DNA from: Acidimicrobiaceae bacterium
GTDB lineage: Bacteria; Actinomycetota; Acidimicrobiia; Acidimicrobiales; Ilumatobacteraceae
Assembly (NCBI GenBank): GCA_020637235.1
Contig: JACJWG010000018.1
Coordinates: forward strand, 1-64,000
Reading direction: 5' to 3'
DNA length: 64,000 nucleotides
Of this stretch, positions 23,820 to 32,428 are shown piece by piece (position 1 is the stretch's first letter; the number at the start of each line of letters is the position of its first letter). The notes under the pieces are model-generated. The model did no database searches. It was not told where the DNA came from and saw only the letters and a list, made by a program, of their open reading frames with translations. Both the position numbers and the translations under genes were made by a program.

Positions 23820-24419
23820 TCAGGCGGCCGGCAAGGGATCTGCGCGGAGGAGCCGAGCCAGGTGCCATGCGTTGCGTGCGGCAGTGCTGACGGCGCTCGA
23901 CACCGGCTCGGGAATCGAGTCGAGGTCCTTGAAGTCCACTTTCTCCATCGCGCGGCCCACCCAGTACACCGCCGATTGCGGGGCCACGGCGAAGCCGACG
24001 TCGTTGAGCGCCTGAAGCACCGCTGCCGAGACGTGATGGGCGCCGTCTTCGTTGCCGACGACGGCCACCATCGCCACCTTGTCCGACATCGACGGTCGTC
24101 CCGCCTCGTCGATCTCGGAGAGTTCGGCGTCGAGGCGCTCCAACACCATCTGACAGACACCTGCGGGATGTCCGAGCCAGATGGGTGTACCGATCACGAC
24201 GATGTCGGCATCGACGATCAGCGCCCGGACACGGGGCCATTCGTCGTGGCCTCCCTCGTCGGTGGAGACACCGAACGAGATGCGGTGGTCCACCACTCGT
24301 TCCTGGTGCCACGTCGCACCAGCACGCACGAAACGTTCCTCGAGCAGCGCCAGCATCCTGTCGGTGCTCGACGGGGACGGGCTCGGGCGAAGGGTGCAGT
24401 TCAGGGCCAGGACGCGCAT
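23820..24419 (-). CDS. Flavodoxin-fold NAD(P)H-dependent reductase-like protein
   Basis: 199 residues. The N-terminus MRVLALNCTLRPSPSPSSTD is the FMN-phosphate loop of the NADPH-dependent FMN reductase superfamily. IVVIGTPIWLGHPAG is the second flavin-binding segment, and VVGNEDGAHHVSAAVLQAL is typical of the flavodoxin-like subgroup. The protein probably binds FMN and reduces quinones, iron or other acceptors. Confidence 0.85.
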   Translation of the reverse strand: MRVLALNCTLRPSPSPSSTDRMLALLEERFVRAGATWHQERVVDHRISFGVSTDEGGHDEWPRVRALIVDADIVVIGTPIWLGHPAGVCQMVLERLDAELSEIDEAGRPSMSDKVAMVAVVGNEDGAHHVSAAVLQALNDVGFAVAPQSAVYWVGRAMEKVDFKDLDSIPEPVSSAVSTAARNAWHLARLLRADPLPAA

Positions 24420-24503
24420 GGCGTCCCTTACCCCGACCGGCGAGGCGGGACACCCCGTCGTGGCCGCATCCGATCGACGTCGAGTGTCGGGGTGCGGCTG
24501 TGG

Positions 24504-25685
24504 CTACCGCACCGGGCGTTCGGGAGAGGTGCCCTCGGCGCGGATGCGCCGGTTCAGCTCGGCCAGATAGCGGGCCTCGTCGAAGTCGGTGATCGGCACC
24601 TCCTCGCCGAGCCAGCTCGACAGGTGGATGGCGTTGGCCAGGCGCACCCCGTGGATGCCGTCGGCGCCGGGTGCGATGAGTGGCGTGCCGTCGACGATGT
24701 TGGCTGCGAAGTTCGTCAGCACGTCGGCGTGCTGTTGACCCCAACGCGACTCGTACGTCGTCGTCGACGTGGCCATGTACCGGCCGAGGTCGGCTTGGCC
24801 GCGGAACAGGTCCACCACGTCGGCTGCGCTCATCGAGGCGCTGATCGCCTGCTCGGTGTCCGCGAGCCGGGTGATCGTGACCGTCTTCGAGTCGTCGACC
24901 ACGATCTTGCCGCGGTCGCACAGGATCTCGAGCCGGTCGGTGCCGACGATGTCGTGGGTCGCGGTGATGAACGAGCCGGTGGCGCCGTCGCCGAAGTCGA
25001 CGAGCGCATCGACCTCGTCCTCGACGGCGATGTCGCGGCGGAAGCCGTACGAGCACTTGGCGAACACCGATCGAGGTACGCCACACAGCCACTGCCACAG
25101 ATCGAGCTGGTGCGGCGCCTGGTTGACGAGCACGCCACCACCCTCGCCGCCCCAGGTGGCACGCCACGCGCTCTGTTCGTAGTACGCCTGCGGGCGCCAC
25201 CAGGTGGTGATGATCCAGCTCGTGTGGCGCAGCGCCCCGAGCTCGCCGCTCGCGAGCAGGTTGCGAAGGTCGACGTAGAGCGGGTTCGTGCGCTGATTGA
25301 ACATGATCGCGAACGTGAGCTCAGGGGTCGTGGCCGCGAACCGGATCAGTTCGTCGACCTGTGCGGTGTACACGCCGGCCGGCTTCTCGACGAGCGCGTG
25401 CACGCCGCGCTGCAATGCGGCGATGCCCATCTCGGGGTGCAGGTAGTGGGGGACCGTGGTGACGATCGCGTCGACCGTGCCGCTGTCGAGCATGGCGAGG
25501 TGCTCGTCGAAGAACGGCACCCCGTACCGCTCGGCGACGGCGGACTTGGCGGTGTCGACGTCGCAGATCGCGCCGAGCGACAGCTGCGGGATCCGGCCGT
25601 CGCCGATCAGCTTGGCGTACATACCGCCCTGGGCGCCGAGCCCGATGATCCCGAGCCGCACCGGGCGGGACGAGGTGGTGTTCAT
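24504..25685 (-). CDS. Gfo/Idh/MocA-family oxidoreductase
   Basis: 393 residues from the ATG at 25685. The Rossmann motif GIIGLGAQGGMYAKLI lies at the N-terminus. The EKP motif (LVEKPAG) and the GGGVLVNQAPHQLDLWQWL region with the catalytic His are present. Members oxidise or reduce sugars and inositols with NAD(P). Its ATG overlaps the TGA of the isomerase gene upstream (ATGA), and the two are in a three-gene operon with another isomerase. Part of the region encoding TTVPHYLHPEMGIAAL is echoed in the broken fragment at 31881-31948. Confidence 0.93.
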   Translation of the reverse strand: MNTTSSRPVRLGIIGLGAQGGMYAKLIGDGRIPQLSLGAICDVDTAKSAVAERYGVPFFDEHLAMLDSGTVDAIVTTVPHYLHPEMGIAALQRGVHALVEKPAGVYTAQVDELIRFAATTPELTFAIMFNQRTNPLYVDLRNLLASGELGALRHTSWIITTWWRPQAYYEQSAWRATWGGEGGGVLVNQAPHQLDLWQWLCGVPRSVFAKCSYGFRRDIAVEDEVDALVDFGDGATGSFITATHDIVGTDRLEILCDRGKIVVDDSKTVTITRLADTEQAISASMSAADVVDLFRGQADLGRYMATSTTTYESRWGQQHADVLTNFAANIVDGTPLIAPGADGIHGVRLANAIHLSSWLGEEVPITDFDEARYLAELNRRIRAEGTSPERPVR

Positions 25686-26587
25686 CGGATGACTCCTCGG
25701 TCGTGCAGGCATCGGACCGCCCACTCGTGGCTTCGGCGGACGGATTCGTACCGGTCGTCGATGCTCGGCTCGTCGACCTCGATCATGTAATCGCCGTCGT
25801 AGTCGTCGGGCATCGCCGCGACCACGGCGTCGAAGTCGACCACGCCGTATCCGGGTTCGGCCCAGAGGCGCTTCGACGCCTGTGCCGCGAAGTACGACAC
25901 ACCGTCGCGCGCCACCGGATCGAGGTAGTCCGGGAAGACGTCCTTGATGTGGATCGCGCCGACACGATCGCGGTGGCGTGCGATCACCACGGCGGGGTCG
26001 GCGCCGGCCCAGCGGAGATGACCGGTGTCGGGTCCGAGTCCGAGCAACGACGCGTCGATGCCGTCCATGACGGCGTCGACCTCGTCGGCGGTCTCGAACA
26101 CGCCGCCGATGTGGTTGTGCAGCACGGCGTGGATGCCTTCGTGCGCGAACACCTCGCACAGCTGGCCGAGGTGGTGCAGGCACAGATCGAAGCGGTCCTG
26201 CCGGTAGTCGGCCCCGGTGCCGGGTGCGGCCATGCGGGCCTTGATCAGCATCGACGACACCATCGCCCGATCCATCCCGAGTGCGGCCTGGGCGCCGGCG
26301 AACGCACGGGCACGTTCGAGCTCGGCGGCGATGTCGATGGTCTCGTCGAGCGGCGAGCTGAACAGACTGACCGACGGGCTCAGCCCGTACGAGCCGATCC
26401 AGTCGAGGTAGTCGGTGGCCGACATGCCGTCGGGGATGTCGGCCTTCACCGCGGTGTACCCGATGGCCTGGAAGTCGCGGAAGGCGGCGTCGAACACCTC
26501 CTTCGACTTGTCCACCCGGCCGTTCACCAGCCAGTACGAGATCGGGTTCACCGCCAACCGTGGCGTTCGTCGGACGGCCTCGCTCAT
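25682..26587 (-). CDS. Sugar phosphate isomerase/epimerase (TIM barrel)
   Basis: 301 residues of the xylose isomerase-like TIM-barrel family (AP endonuclease 2 type). Likely metal ligands are E or H in HNHIGGVFET, D in GLGPDTGHLRWAG, H in GAIHIKDVFP and E in YMIEVDEP. It probably interconverts keto/aldo sugars or inosose-like compounds. It overlaps both neighbours by ATGA, so the three proteins are made together and likely act on one sugar or polyol. Confidence 0.9.
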   Translation of the reverse strand: MSEAVRRTPRLAVNPISYWLVNGRVDKSKEVFDAAFRDFQAIGYTAVKADIPDGMSATDYLDWIGSYGLSPSVSLFSSPLDETIDIAAELERARAFAGAQAALGMDRAMVSSMLIKARMAAPGTGADYRQDRFDLCLHHLGQLCEVFAHEGIHAVLHNHIGGVFETADEVDAVMDGIDASLLGLGPDTGHLRWAGADPAVVIARHRDRVGAIHIKDVFPDYLDPVARDGVSYFAAQASKRLWAEPGYGVVDFDAVVAAMPDDYDGDYMIEVDEPSIDDRYESVRRSHEWAVRCLHDRGVIR

Positions 26588-27414
26588 GCGAACGGGATCC
26601 CTTCCTCGGCGAGCAATCCGGTGAACGCCCGGTGCGCGACCGTCCAGAGCTCGGGACCGCACATGCCGCCGAACGCGTCGAACTGGCCGAGATGCGGCTC
26701 GAGCGAGAAGAACCCGTCGAAGCCGTCGGCGGCCAGGGCACGCACCACCTCGCGCACCTCGCCGTCGCCTTCGCCGGCGGGCAGCACCACGTCGGCACCG
26801 AACTCGGCGTCCTTCACGTGCACGTACTCGAGGTGTGGCCGCATCGCGGTGTAGGCGTCGGTGAACGGATGGACGTCGCACTGCACGAAGTTGGCCGGAT
26901 CCATGATCAGCCGCAGGTGATCGGACCCGACCGACTCGACGATGTCGACGCACCGCCGCGGGATGTCGCCGAAGATGTGCTTCTCGTTCTCGTGCAGCGC
27001 CACGACATCGTGTTCCTCGGCGATCCGGGCGATCGCCGCCATGCGACGGATCACCTCGTCGCGATGTCGGTCGGGGTCGTCGCCCTGATCGATGAAGAAC
27101 GAGAACACGCGCACGTACCTCGCCCCGAAGCGGTTGGCCAGCCGGGCGGCATGGCGCATGCGCTCGAGGTGTGGCTCGAGATCGCGCGAGATCGTGATCT
27201 TGCCGATGGGCGACCCGATGCTCGACACGGCGACACCGGCGGCTCTGAGCATCGCCGTCGCGTCTGCCAACTGTGCCTCGCCGAGGTCGAGGACGTTCGT
27301 CCGCCAGGCGCTGCGGAACTCGAGGTGCCGGAGGCCGAGATCGTTCAACAGCGCCATCTGCTCGGCGAAGTCGGGCGACGCCTCGTCGGCGAACCCGGTG
27401 AGCGTCCAGGTCAT
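26584..27414 (-). CDS. Sugar phosphate isomerase/epimerase (TIM barrel), first gene of the operon
   Basis: 276 residues, again xylose isomerase-like (MTWTLTGFADEASPDFAEQM). Metal ligands are probably E in VALHENEKHIFGD, D in LRLIMDPANFVQ, H in YVHVKDAEFG and E in FFSLEPHLGQ. It is only distantly similar to the next gene, so the pair is probably not a recent duplication. It is first in a tightly overlapping operon with a second isomerase and a Gfo/Idh/MocA dehydrogenase, a common set for inositol or rare-sugar breakdown. No transporter or regulator is adjacent. Confidence 0.9.
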   Translation of the reverse strand: MTWTLTGFADEASPDFAEQMALLNDLGLRHLEFRSAWRTNVLDLGEAQLADATAMLRAAGVAVSSIGSPIGKITISRDLEPHLERMRHAARLANRFGARYVRVFSFFIDQGDDPDRHRDEVIRRMAAIARIAEEHDVVALHENEKHIFGDIPRRCVDIVESVGSDHLRLIMDPANFVQCDVHPFTDAYTAMRPHLEYVHVKDAEFGADVVLPAGEGDGEVREVVRALAADGFDGFFSLEPHLGQFDAFGGMCGPELWTVAHRAFTGLLAEEGIPFA

Positions 27415-27491
27415 CGCATCTGCCCGATCGTCGGGCTGCCGTGAGAGATCGGTCTGCGCACGGAGCGGAATCTACGCGGTTCGTCGCCCGA

Positions 27492-28139
27492 TCAGCCGAG
27501 CAGCAGCTCGACGAGTGCGGCCGGGTTGGCGAGGGCTGGGAGATGGCCCGAATCGACGTGTTCGGGCGCGACGCCGAGGCGGTCCCGGATGAGCCGGTCC
27601 ATGAAGGCGACGGGGAAGAAGCGATCGTCGGTCGCCGCGATCCCTCGGGTGGGGATGGCCGGTAGCGCGGACAGCGGGAACGGGTCCGCCATCACACGGC
27701 CGGTCTGCTCGGGTTCGCCGCGCTCCAGCAGTTCGTGGAGCACGGGGCTGGGGAGGTCGTGGAGGAAGTGCTCCATGGTGTCCATCTGCTGGTCTCCCCA
27801 CACGTCGTGGAAGCCGCTCGTCGACCACCACTCGCCGGCGGTCTCGCCGGGCTTCGGGATCATGGCGGCGACGAACACGAGCATCGCGGCGCCGAGCCGT
27901 TCGGCGACGACGGGCGCGGTGAACCCGCCGAGCGACTGCCCGACCACGACGACATCACCCTGCACGTCGCCGACGGCCTCGAGTGTGACGGTGACGTACG
28001 CGTCGAGCCCCGCATCGGGATCGTCGGCAGGGAGGCGGACCGGCACCGCGCGGTGACCGGCGATTTCGAGCAGTGGGACGACGCGATGCCAGTACCAGGC
28101 GTCGCCGCCGGCTCCCGGAATGAGCACGTAGGTGGACAT
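27492..28139 (-). CDS. Alpha/beta hydrolase
   Basis: 215 residues from the ATG at 28139 (MSTYVLIPGAGGDAWYWHRV). This is the salicylate-esterase/MES-like group. It has the oxyanion motif LIPGAGG, the nucleophile elbow VVGQSLGGF, the acid in ATDDRFFP, and the His in DSGHLPALANP. It probably hydrolyses small esters. An upstream extension to 28205 lacks family features. Confidence 0.88.
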   Translation of the reverse strand: MSTYVLIPGAGGDAWYWHRVVPLLEIAGHRAVPVRLPADDPDAGLDAYVTVTLEAVGDVQGDVVVVGQSLGGFTAPVVAERLGAAMLVFVAAMIPKPGETAGEWWSTSGFHDVWGDQQMDTMEHFLHDLPSPVLHELLERGEPEQTGRVMADPFPLSALPAIPTRGIAATDDRFFPVAFMDRLIRDRLGVAPEHVDSGHLPALANPAALVELLLG

Positions 28140-28242
28140 GCACGTCGGACGGCGCGTCGCTGCGCGATTCATCGGCCGTCCAGCCGAGGTCCGGACTTGG
28201 TCCACTCGAGGTCGAGTCGTCGGTGAGGCGGACCGGCGGACC

Positions 28243-28425
28243 TCAGACTGGTCCGGCGAGATCCAGCCGTGTCTCCAGCAGGCCGAACCGAGGGAACCGG
28301 AGCGGAGGCTCGGGTCGCGACGTCTCGATGTGCTCGACGGCGAGCGCCTTGGTCGTCCACACCGAATCGACCGTCGGCGGCGACGACTCGTCCCGCTCGA
28401 ACATCACCACCCACACCGCTGTCAC
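28243..28425 (-). CDS. Small hypothetical protein
   Basis: About 60 residues from a GTG at 28425 (VTAVWVVMFERDESSPPTVD...). It shows a beta-strand, a short loop and an Ala/His helix pattern (VWTTKALAVEHIE) as in many small proteins that report on no known domain. Codon use is like that of real genes. No close family comes to mind. Confidence 0.4.
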   Translation of the reverse strand: MTAVWVVMFERDESSPPTVDSVWTTKALAVEHIETSRPEPPLRFPRFGLLETRLDLAGPV

Positions 28426-28631
28426 ACGAGCATCTTCGGCTGGGCCGCGCCGGCCGGTCCTCTGCCGTTCGGATCTCCATGCGTAGCGCGAGCGCACCAG
28501 CGGGAGCCCGACGCGCCTCGTCGCTGACGCGCTCGCACCATGTGCGGAGGTGCGATGCCAGGGCGGCGCGGAAGGCGTGCCTCGGTTGAATGGCGAGGAC
28601 CAGTCGCGGCGTCCGCCGCTCCGTTCCGAAG

Positions 28632-29195
28632 ATGTCCGTCGCCGTGCGCCCCGCCCCCTCCGATGTCGTCCGATCGCTGCTCGATCACGGGTTTCTCGGC
28701 GCTGGCGCGAACGGGGCCGCCATCGCCGGCACGAGCGGCGTGGGGAGCGTCGCGCTGATCGCAGCGGCCGGCTGCTTGGGCCGGGTGCTGCCCGGTGTGG
28801 TGCTCGACTCGCGCTCCGGCTTCGGCGCGCAGGTGTCGAGGTCGATCGTGACCGACGTACCGATGTGGCTGTTCGATCGCGACTCGCTCCGGAGCGAGCA
28901 TCCGCTGCTCGCTCGGACCGCGCCGGACGCGACGTCCCTGGCGATCATCCCTGCAAGGGACGACGGAGCGGCGATCGGTGCGCTGGCGGTCACCTGGTCG
29001 ACGCCGCATCCCGAAGAGCTGCTCGACGTGCGGGCGCTCCGTGCGGTCGCGGCAGCAGTTGTTCGGCTGTGCATCGCGTCCTCCGGCGCGCTCGCCACCC
29101 GACGTTCGATCGCGGCGGTCGCAGGCTCGGCGACGGTGGCTTCGAGCGAGCCGCGCTGCGCAGATGAAGGGTCGGCTCTTCGTCCCGACCGGTGA
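28632..29195 (+). CDS. GAF-like domain protein
   Basis: About 187 residues from the ATG at 28632. The segment SIVTDVPMWLFDRDSLRSEH ... SLAIIPARDDGAAIGALAVT then LLDVRALRAVAAAVVRL matches the second half of GAF sensor domains (central strand, G-x-L-x-(I/L) strand and C-terminal helix). No output domain is attached. It may be a stand-alone sensor or the remnant of a larger GAF protein. It is convergent with the TetR gene at 29289. Confidence 0.55.
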   Translation: MSVAVRPAPSDVVRSLLDHGFLGAGANGAAIAGTSGVGSVALIAAAGCLGRVLPGVVLDSRSGFGAQVSRSIVTDVPMWLFDRDSLRSEHPLLARTAPDATSLAIIPARDDGAAIGALAVTWSTPHPEELLDVRALRAVAAAVVRLCIASSGALATRRSIAAVAGSATVASSEPRCADEGSALRPDR

Positions 29196-29288
29196 AGTGC
29201 CCTGCGGAGACGATGCGTCACCGCGAGGTTCACCGACACCACGACTTCGCAGCGGCGGTCGACGAGGTCCACCCACACGGGATGCGAC

Positions 29289-29918
29289 TCAGCCAGGCTC
29301 GGGGATGGCGATCTCGCGCCAGGCGGCGTTCACGGAACGGCGTGCGTTCGCCGGGGTGTCGCCGGCGTGGACGAAGACGGCCGCCTGGAGATCGCGAGCG
29401 AGTCGAACGATCGCCACGTGCTGGAGCACCCCGGTGATGCCGAGCATGACGGCGCCATGTCCGCTGGCCCAGAACTGCAATGCGGTGTCGGCTGGATCCG
29501 CGGTTGGGGAGAATCGGCCGGCGTGGATGGCGTCTCGTGAGGCGGCGACGAGGAGATCGAAGGTCGAGTCGGCGGTGCTGCGGTCCGAGAGGCCGATGGT
29601 GCCGTCGAACATGACGCGGAAGAGGTCCGGGTGTGCGACCGCGTTCTCGACGTAGGCGACGCCGAGCGATGCGAGGTGGCGGACGGGGTCACGCTGTGCA
29701 CGCACATCCGCGATCCGCTCGGCAAGGCGACGGAAACCCTCCTCGCGTACGGCGGACCACAGTCCGTCCATGCCGTCGAAGTACGTGTACACCGCCATCG
29801 TCGACACGCCCGTGCCGGCGACGAGAGATCGCAGGGTGACCGGTTCGCGCGCCGCCAACAGTGAGGCCGCACGTTCGATCAGCAGGGAACGTGTGTGAGG
29901 AGATGGTGATCGGGGCAT
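29289..29918 (-). CDS. TetR-family transcriptional regulator
   Basis: 209 residues. HTH: RAASLLAAREPVTLRSLVAG then TGVSTMAVYTYFDGMDGLW. The C-terminal domain (HPDLFRVMFDGTIGL, ALQFWASGHGAVMLGITGV) is of the TetR_C_33/WHG type. It is divergent from the RidA-like gene, with a 23-bp inverted repeat 7 bp from its ATG, so it probably represses both genes. Confidence 0.9.
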   Translation of the reverse strand: MPRSPSPHTRSLLIERAASLLAAREPVTLRSLVAGTGVSTMAVYTYFDGMDGLWSAVREEGFRRLAERIADVRAQRDPVRHLASLGVAYVENAVAHPDLFRVMFDGTIGLSDRSTADSTFDLLVAASRDAIHAGRFSPTADPADTALQFWASGHGAVMLGITGVLQHVAIVRLARDLQAAVFVHAGDTPANARRSVNAAWREIAIPEPG

Positions 29919-29925
29919 TGAGGAG

Positions 29926-29948
29926 GTAGCATAGCTACACTATGCTAC
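29926..29948. promoter_or_regulatory. TetR operator between tetR and ridA-like gene
   Basis: GTAGCATAG, a 5-bp spacer and CTATGCTAC form a perfect inverted repeat with 9-bp arms in the 60-bp divergent region. It is AT-richer than the surroundings and overlaps where both promoters must lie. Confidence 0.75.
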
Positions 29949-29978
29949 GTCCACGAGTCGGAGTCGAAAAAGATCGAG

Positions 29979-30386
29979 ATGAGTGTCGAAGTGATCAACC
30001 CGGACGGGCTGTCGAAGCCCGACATGTACCGCCAGGTGTCCGTCGCCGTCGGAACCCGGCACGTGTTCATCGCCGGCCAGGTGGCCCGCGACGCCGACGG
30101 GCGGCCCGTCGGCGGAGACGACCTGGCTGCGCAGACCGAGCAGGCGTTCCGCAACGTCGCGATCGCCATCGAGTCGGTCGGTGGCAGCTTCGACGACATC
30201 GCGAAGCTCACCGTCTACGTCGTCGACTGGTCGCCGGAGAAGATGGCCGCTCTCGGTGAGGGGGCGATGCGTGCGGCGATGAGCGGCGGTGTCGATCCGC
30301 TGAAGCCGATCACCCTGATCGGTGTGCAGTCGCTCGGCGAGCCCGACCTGCTGATCGAGATCGAGGCGTCCGCCGTACTCCCATGA
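29979..30386 (+). CDS. RidA family protein (YjgF/YER057c/UK114)
   Basis: 135 residues. It has the family core HVFIAGQVARDADGRPVGGD, an N-terminal strand with VSVAVG, and the C-terminal LIEIEASAVLP. The classical Arg105 of RidA (in CRVEVARLPK-like motif) is not seen, so it belongs to an Rid subgroup other than archetypal RidA, and may not act as a 2-aminoacrylate deaminase. It is controlled by the divergent TetR, which suggests an inducible catabolic or detoxifying role. Confidence 0.85.
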   Translation: MSVEVINPDGLSKPDMYRQVSVAVGTRHVFIAGQVARDADGRPVGGDDLAAQTEQAFRNVAIAIESVGGSFDDIAKLTVYVVDWSPEKMAALGEGAMRAAMSGGVDPLKPITLIGVQSLGEPDLLIEIEASAVLP

Positions 30387-30407
30387 GCCACCGGCCGACG
30401 CGAACGG

Positions 30408-31178
30408 TCACCACAGGGCGTCACCTTCGGCCTCGATCACGGCGTCGAACAACGACTGCGCGCTGAACCACCCGGCGAGTGCATGGCCCTGCTCTGCGTG
30501 CGCCTGACGGGCAGCTTCGGTCGCGATCGGTCGAGGGCGTCCGGCGGCCTCGGCGAGGAGCTGCATTTCGCAGCACCGCTCCATCCTGATGAACCACCAG
30601 GTCGCCTCTTCGATCGATCGGCCGACGGTGAGCAGACCGTGGTTCTGCAGGATGACTGCCTTGTGGCCGCCCAACGCGGTAGCGATTCGGTCACCTTCCT
30701 GCGGGTCGAGCACTCGTCCTTCATAGGTGCCGTACAAGCCGTGATCTTCGAAGAAGTCGCAGTGGTCCTGCGTGATCGGGTCGAGGTGTCGTCCGAGCGA
30801 CGACCACGCGCGCCCGCAGCGCGAGTGCGAGTGGACGGCCGCCTGGACGTCGGGTCGGTGCCGATGGATGCTCGCGTGGATCGCGAACGCCGATGGGTTG
30901 ATCGGTTGGACGCCCTCGACGAGATTTCCCCGCTCGTCGACCGAGACGAGGTCGCGCACCCGGATCCTGGCGAAAGGGGGACCGAACGGGTTCACCCAGA
31001 ACAGCCCGGGGTGCTCGGGATCGCGAACGGTCACATGCCCAGCGACGCCGTCGTCCATCTCCAGCGACGCGAGAACGCGAAAGGCGACGACGAGTCTGAG
31101 TTTGCGATGGTCTCGTTCCTCTTCGGCGGTCTGGCACGCGGACCACACGAACGGCCGCTCAGGTGGTTCGATCGTCAC
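30408..31178 (-). CDS. Class II aldolase/adducin family protein
   Basis: About 256 residues. Metal-binding His pair in AAVHSHSRCGRAW and the third His in ILQNHGLLTVG are the class II aldolase signature. The early GHVTVRDPEHPGLFW is the usual N-terminal motif. Family members cleave aldols such as fuculose phosphate or decarboxylate related compounds. The start is uncertain (GTG 31178 or TTG 31214). It is divergent from a TetR gene. Confidence 0.85.
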   Translation of the reverse strand: MTIEPPERPFVWSACQTAEEERDHRKLRLVVAFRVLASLEMDDGVAGHVTVRDPEHPGLFWVNPFGPPFARIRVRDLVSVDERGNLVEGVQPINPSAFAIHASIHRHRPDVQAAVHSHSRCGRAWSSLGRHLDPITQDHCDFFEDHGLYGTYEGRVLDPQEGDRIATALGGHKAVILQNHGLLTVGRSIEEATWWFIRMERCCEMQLLAEAAGRPRPIATEAARQAHAEQGHALAGWFSAQSLFDAVIEAEGDALW

Positions 31179-31279
31179 AGCCGCATCATCTCGACGCCGA
31201 GCCGACTTCGTCAACCGGGTCGATGATCAGCCGGCGGCACACATCGGAGCGCTCGTGCAGGAAGCTGTACGATCCGGCC

Positions 31280-31927
31280 GTGCGCGTGCGGCCGACCGAC
31301 TTGACGGCGCGAGCGAAGATCCGCCGAGCTGCGCTCGAACTGTTCGCACGCGACGGCTACGACCGTGTCGCCATGCGCAGCATCGCCGCCAGAGCCGGTG
31401 TCTCGCCGTCGCTCGTCGTCCATCACTTCGGCACCAAGGCGAGGCTCCGCGACGCGGTCGACGACGCCGTGGTGTCCGAGTTCCACGAGGCGCTCGGAAC
31501 GGTCGACCTCTCCGGCGGGACGGACGACGTGGTGGGTCGGATCAGTGCGGCGATCACGTCCGTCATCGCCGATGATCCACCGACCTGGGGCTATCTGAAG
31601 CGTGTGCTGACTGACGACGGTGCGACCGGTCAGCGCTGCTTCGACGTGCTCGTGGATCTCGTCGCGCGAGGACTGGCCGAGCTTCGAGATGACGGCCTGC
31701 TACGGCCAGACACCGACATCATGTGGTCGGCCTATGCAGTTGTCTTCGTCATCTTGGGTCCGACGGTGCACCACGGGAGGCTCGTCCACTCGTTGGGCAG
31801 CGATCCGTTCGAACCCAGCGCGATTCGAGCACGCAGCGCAGCGAACGCCGAGCTGATCCACTCGGGCATCTTCGCTGGAGGGCGGCGAGGCCCATCTCGG
31901 GGTGCAGATGGTGGGGGACGGTCGTGA
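31280..31927 (+). CDS. TetR-family transcriptional regulator with altered C-terminus
   Basis: About 215 residues. HTH: RRAALELFARDGYDRVAMRS then IAARAGVSPSLVVHHFGTKA. A TACGAT -10-like box 8 bp before the GTG suggests a leaderless message. The last about 20 residues (FAGGRRGPSRGADGGGRS) are low-complexity and are encoded by an antisense scrap of a Gfo/Idh/MocA gene, so the natural C-terminus seems to have been replaced. It is divergent from the aldolase gene, the probable target. Confidence 0.82.
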   Translation: MRVRPTDLTARAKIRRAALELFARDGYDRVAMRSIAARAGVSPSLVVHHFGTKARLRDAVDDAVVSEFHEALGTVDLSGGTDDVVGRISAAITSVIADDPPTWGYLKRVLTDDGATGQRCFDVLVDLVARGLAELRDDGLLRPDTDIMWSAYAVVFVILGPTVHHGRLVHSLGSDPFEPSAIRARSAANAELIHSGIFAGGRRGPSRGADGGGRS

Positions 31928-31948
31928 TCATTCGGCATCGCGTCCACC
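31881..31948 (-). pseudogene. Fragment of a Gfo/Idh/MocA oxidoreductase gene
   Basis: The minus strand encodes TTVPHHLHPEMGLAALQ, nearly the same as TTVPHYLHPEMGIAALQ in the intact dehydrogenase at 24504. Over about 50 bp the DNA (31881-31930) closely matches 25415-25464. A small insertion breaks the preceding VDAI part. Nothing else of the gene remains. The 3' end of the TetR gene runs through it on the other strand. Confidence 0.7.
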
Positions 31949-32114
31949 CGACGTTCGAGCTGCTCGCGGAGGTCGGACTGCGCGGCAGCGGCGGAACTTC
32001 CGCAGTCGGTGGCGGGCTGTCGGTCCCGGTGGCGTCGGCGGCTTCGGCAGGCGCCGGAACGTCGAACCCGCCGCGTGCCCGCGGTACGGTGCCGATGATC
32101 CCGAGGAGGAATCG

Positions 32115-32372
32115 ATGTCCACACCGGTCGGCAGTGACGATCTCGACCGCCGTCTGAGCGCCGTGAACGCCCGGCTCGCTGCGATCGAGGCACACCTGGC
32201 GGTGTTGTCGCAGGCGGTGGGCGTGCCCTACGCCGCTCCGACGAGCGACGAGGTTCCGCCCCACGTGGTCGCCCTGGTGCGGGCGGGCAAGAAGCTCGAC
32301 GCCATCAAGGCGTATCGCGTTGCGACGGGCGCCGGCCTGGCCGACGCACAACGAGCGGTCGAGCAGCTGTAA
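32115..32372 (+). CDS. Small protein with ribosomal L7/L12 C-terminal-like domain
   Basis: 85 residues, ATG with GAGGAGGA just upstream. The N-terminal 35 residues form a coiled-coil-like helix (LDRRLSAVNARLAAIEAHL). The C-terminal 35 (VVALVRAGKKLDAIKAYRVA then TGAGLADAQRAVEQL) match the L7/L12 C-terminal fold, where G-x-G-L-x-(D/E)A is characteristic. Such small paralogues are common in actinobacteria; the role is unknown. Confidence 0.75.
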   Translation: MSTPVGSDDLDRRLSAVNARLAAIEAHLAVLSQAVGVPYAAPTSDEVPPHVVALVRAGKKLDAIKAYRVATGAGLADAQRAVEQL

Positions 32373-32428
32373 CGCCTGTCGCCGTCGCCGCTCGGCCCGA
32401 TGGAGCGGCGGCTGCCCGATCGCGCCGG

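Noticed and set aside
21558..25790. A 1410-codon plus-strand frame
   Set aside because: It runs antisense across four clear minus-strand genes and out of frame through the end of the pentapeptide lipoprotein. Its translation is Arg/Val/Asp-rich with no domain.
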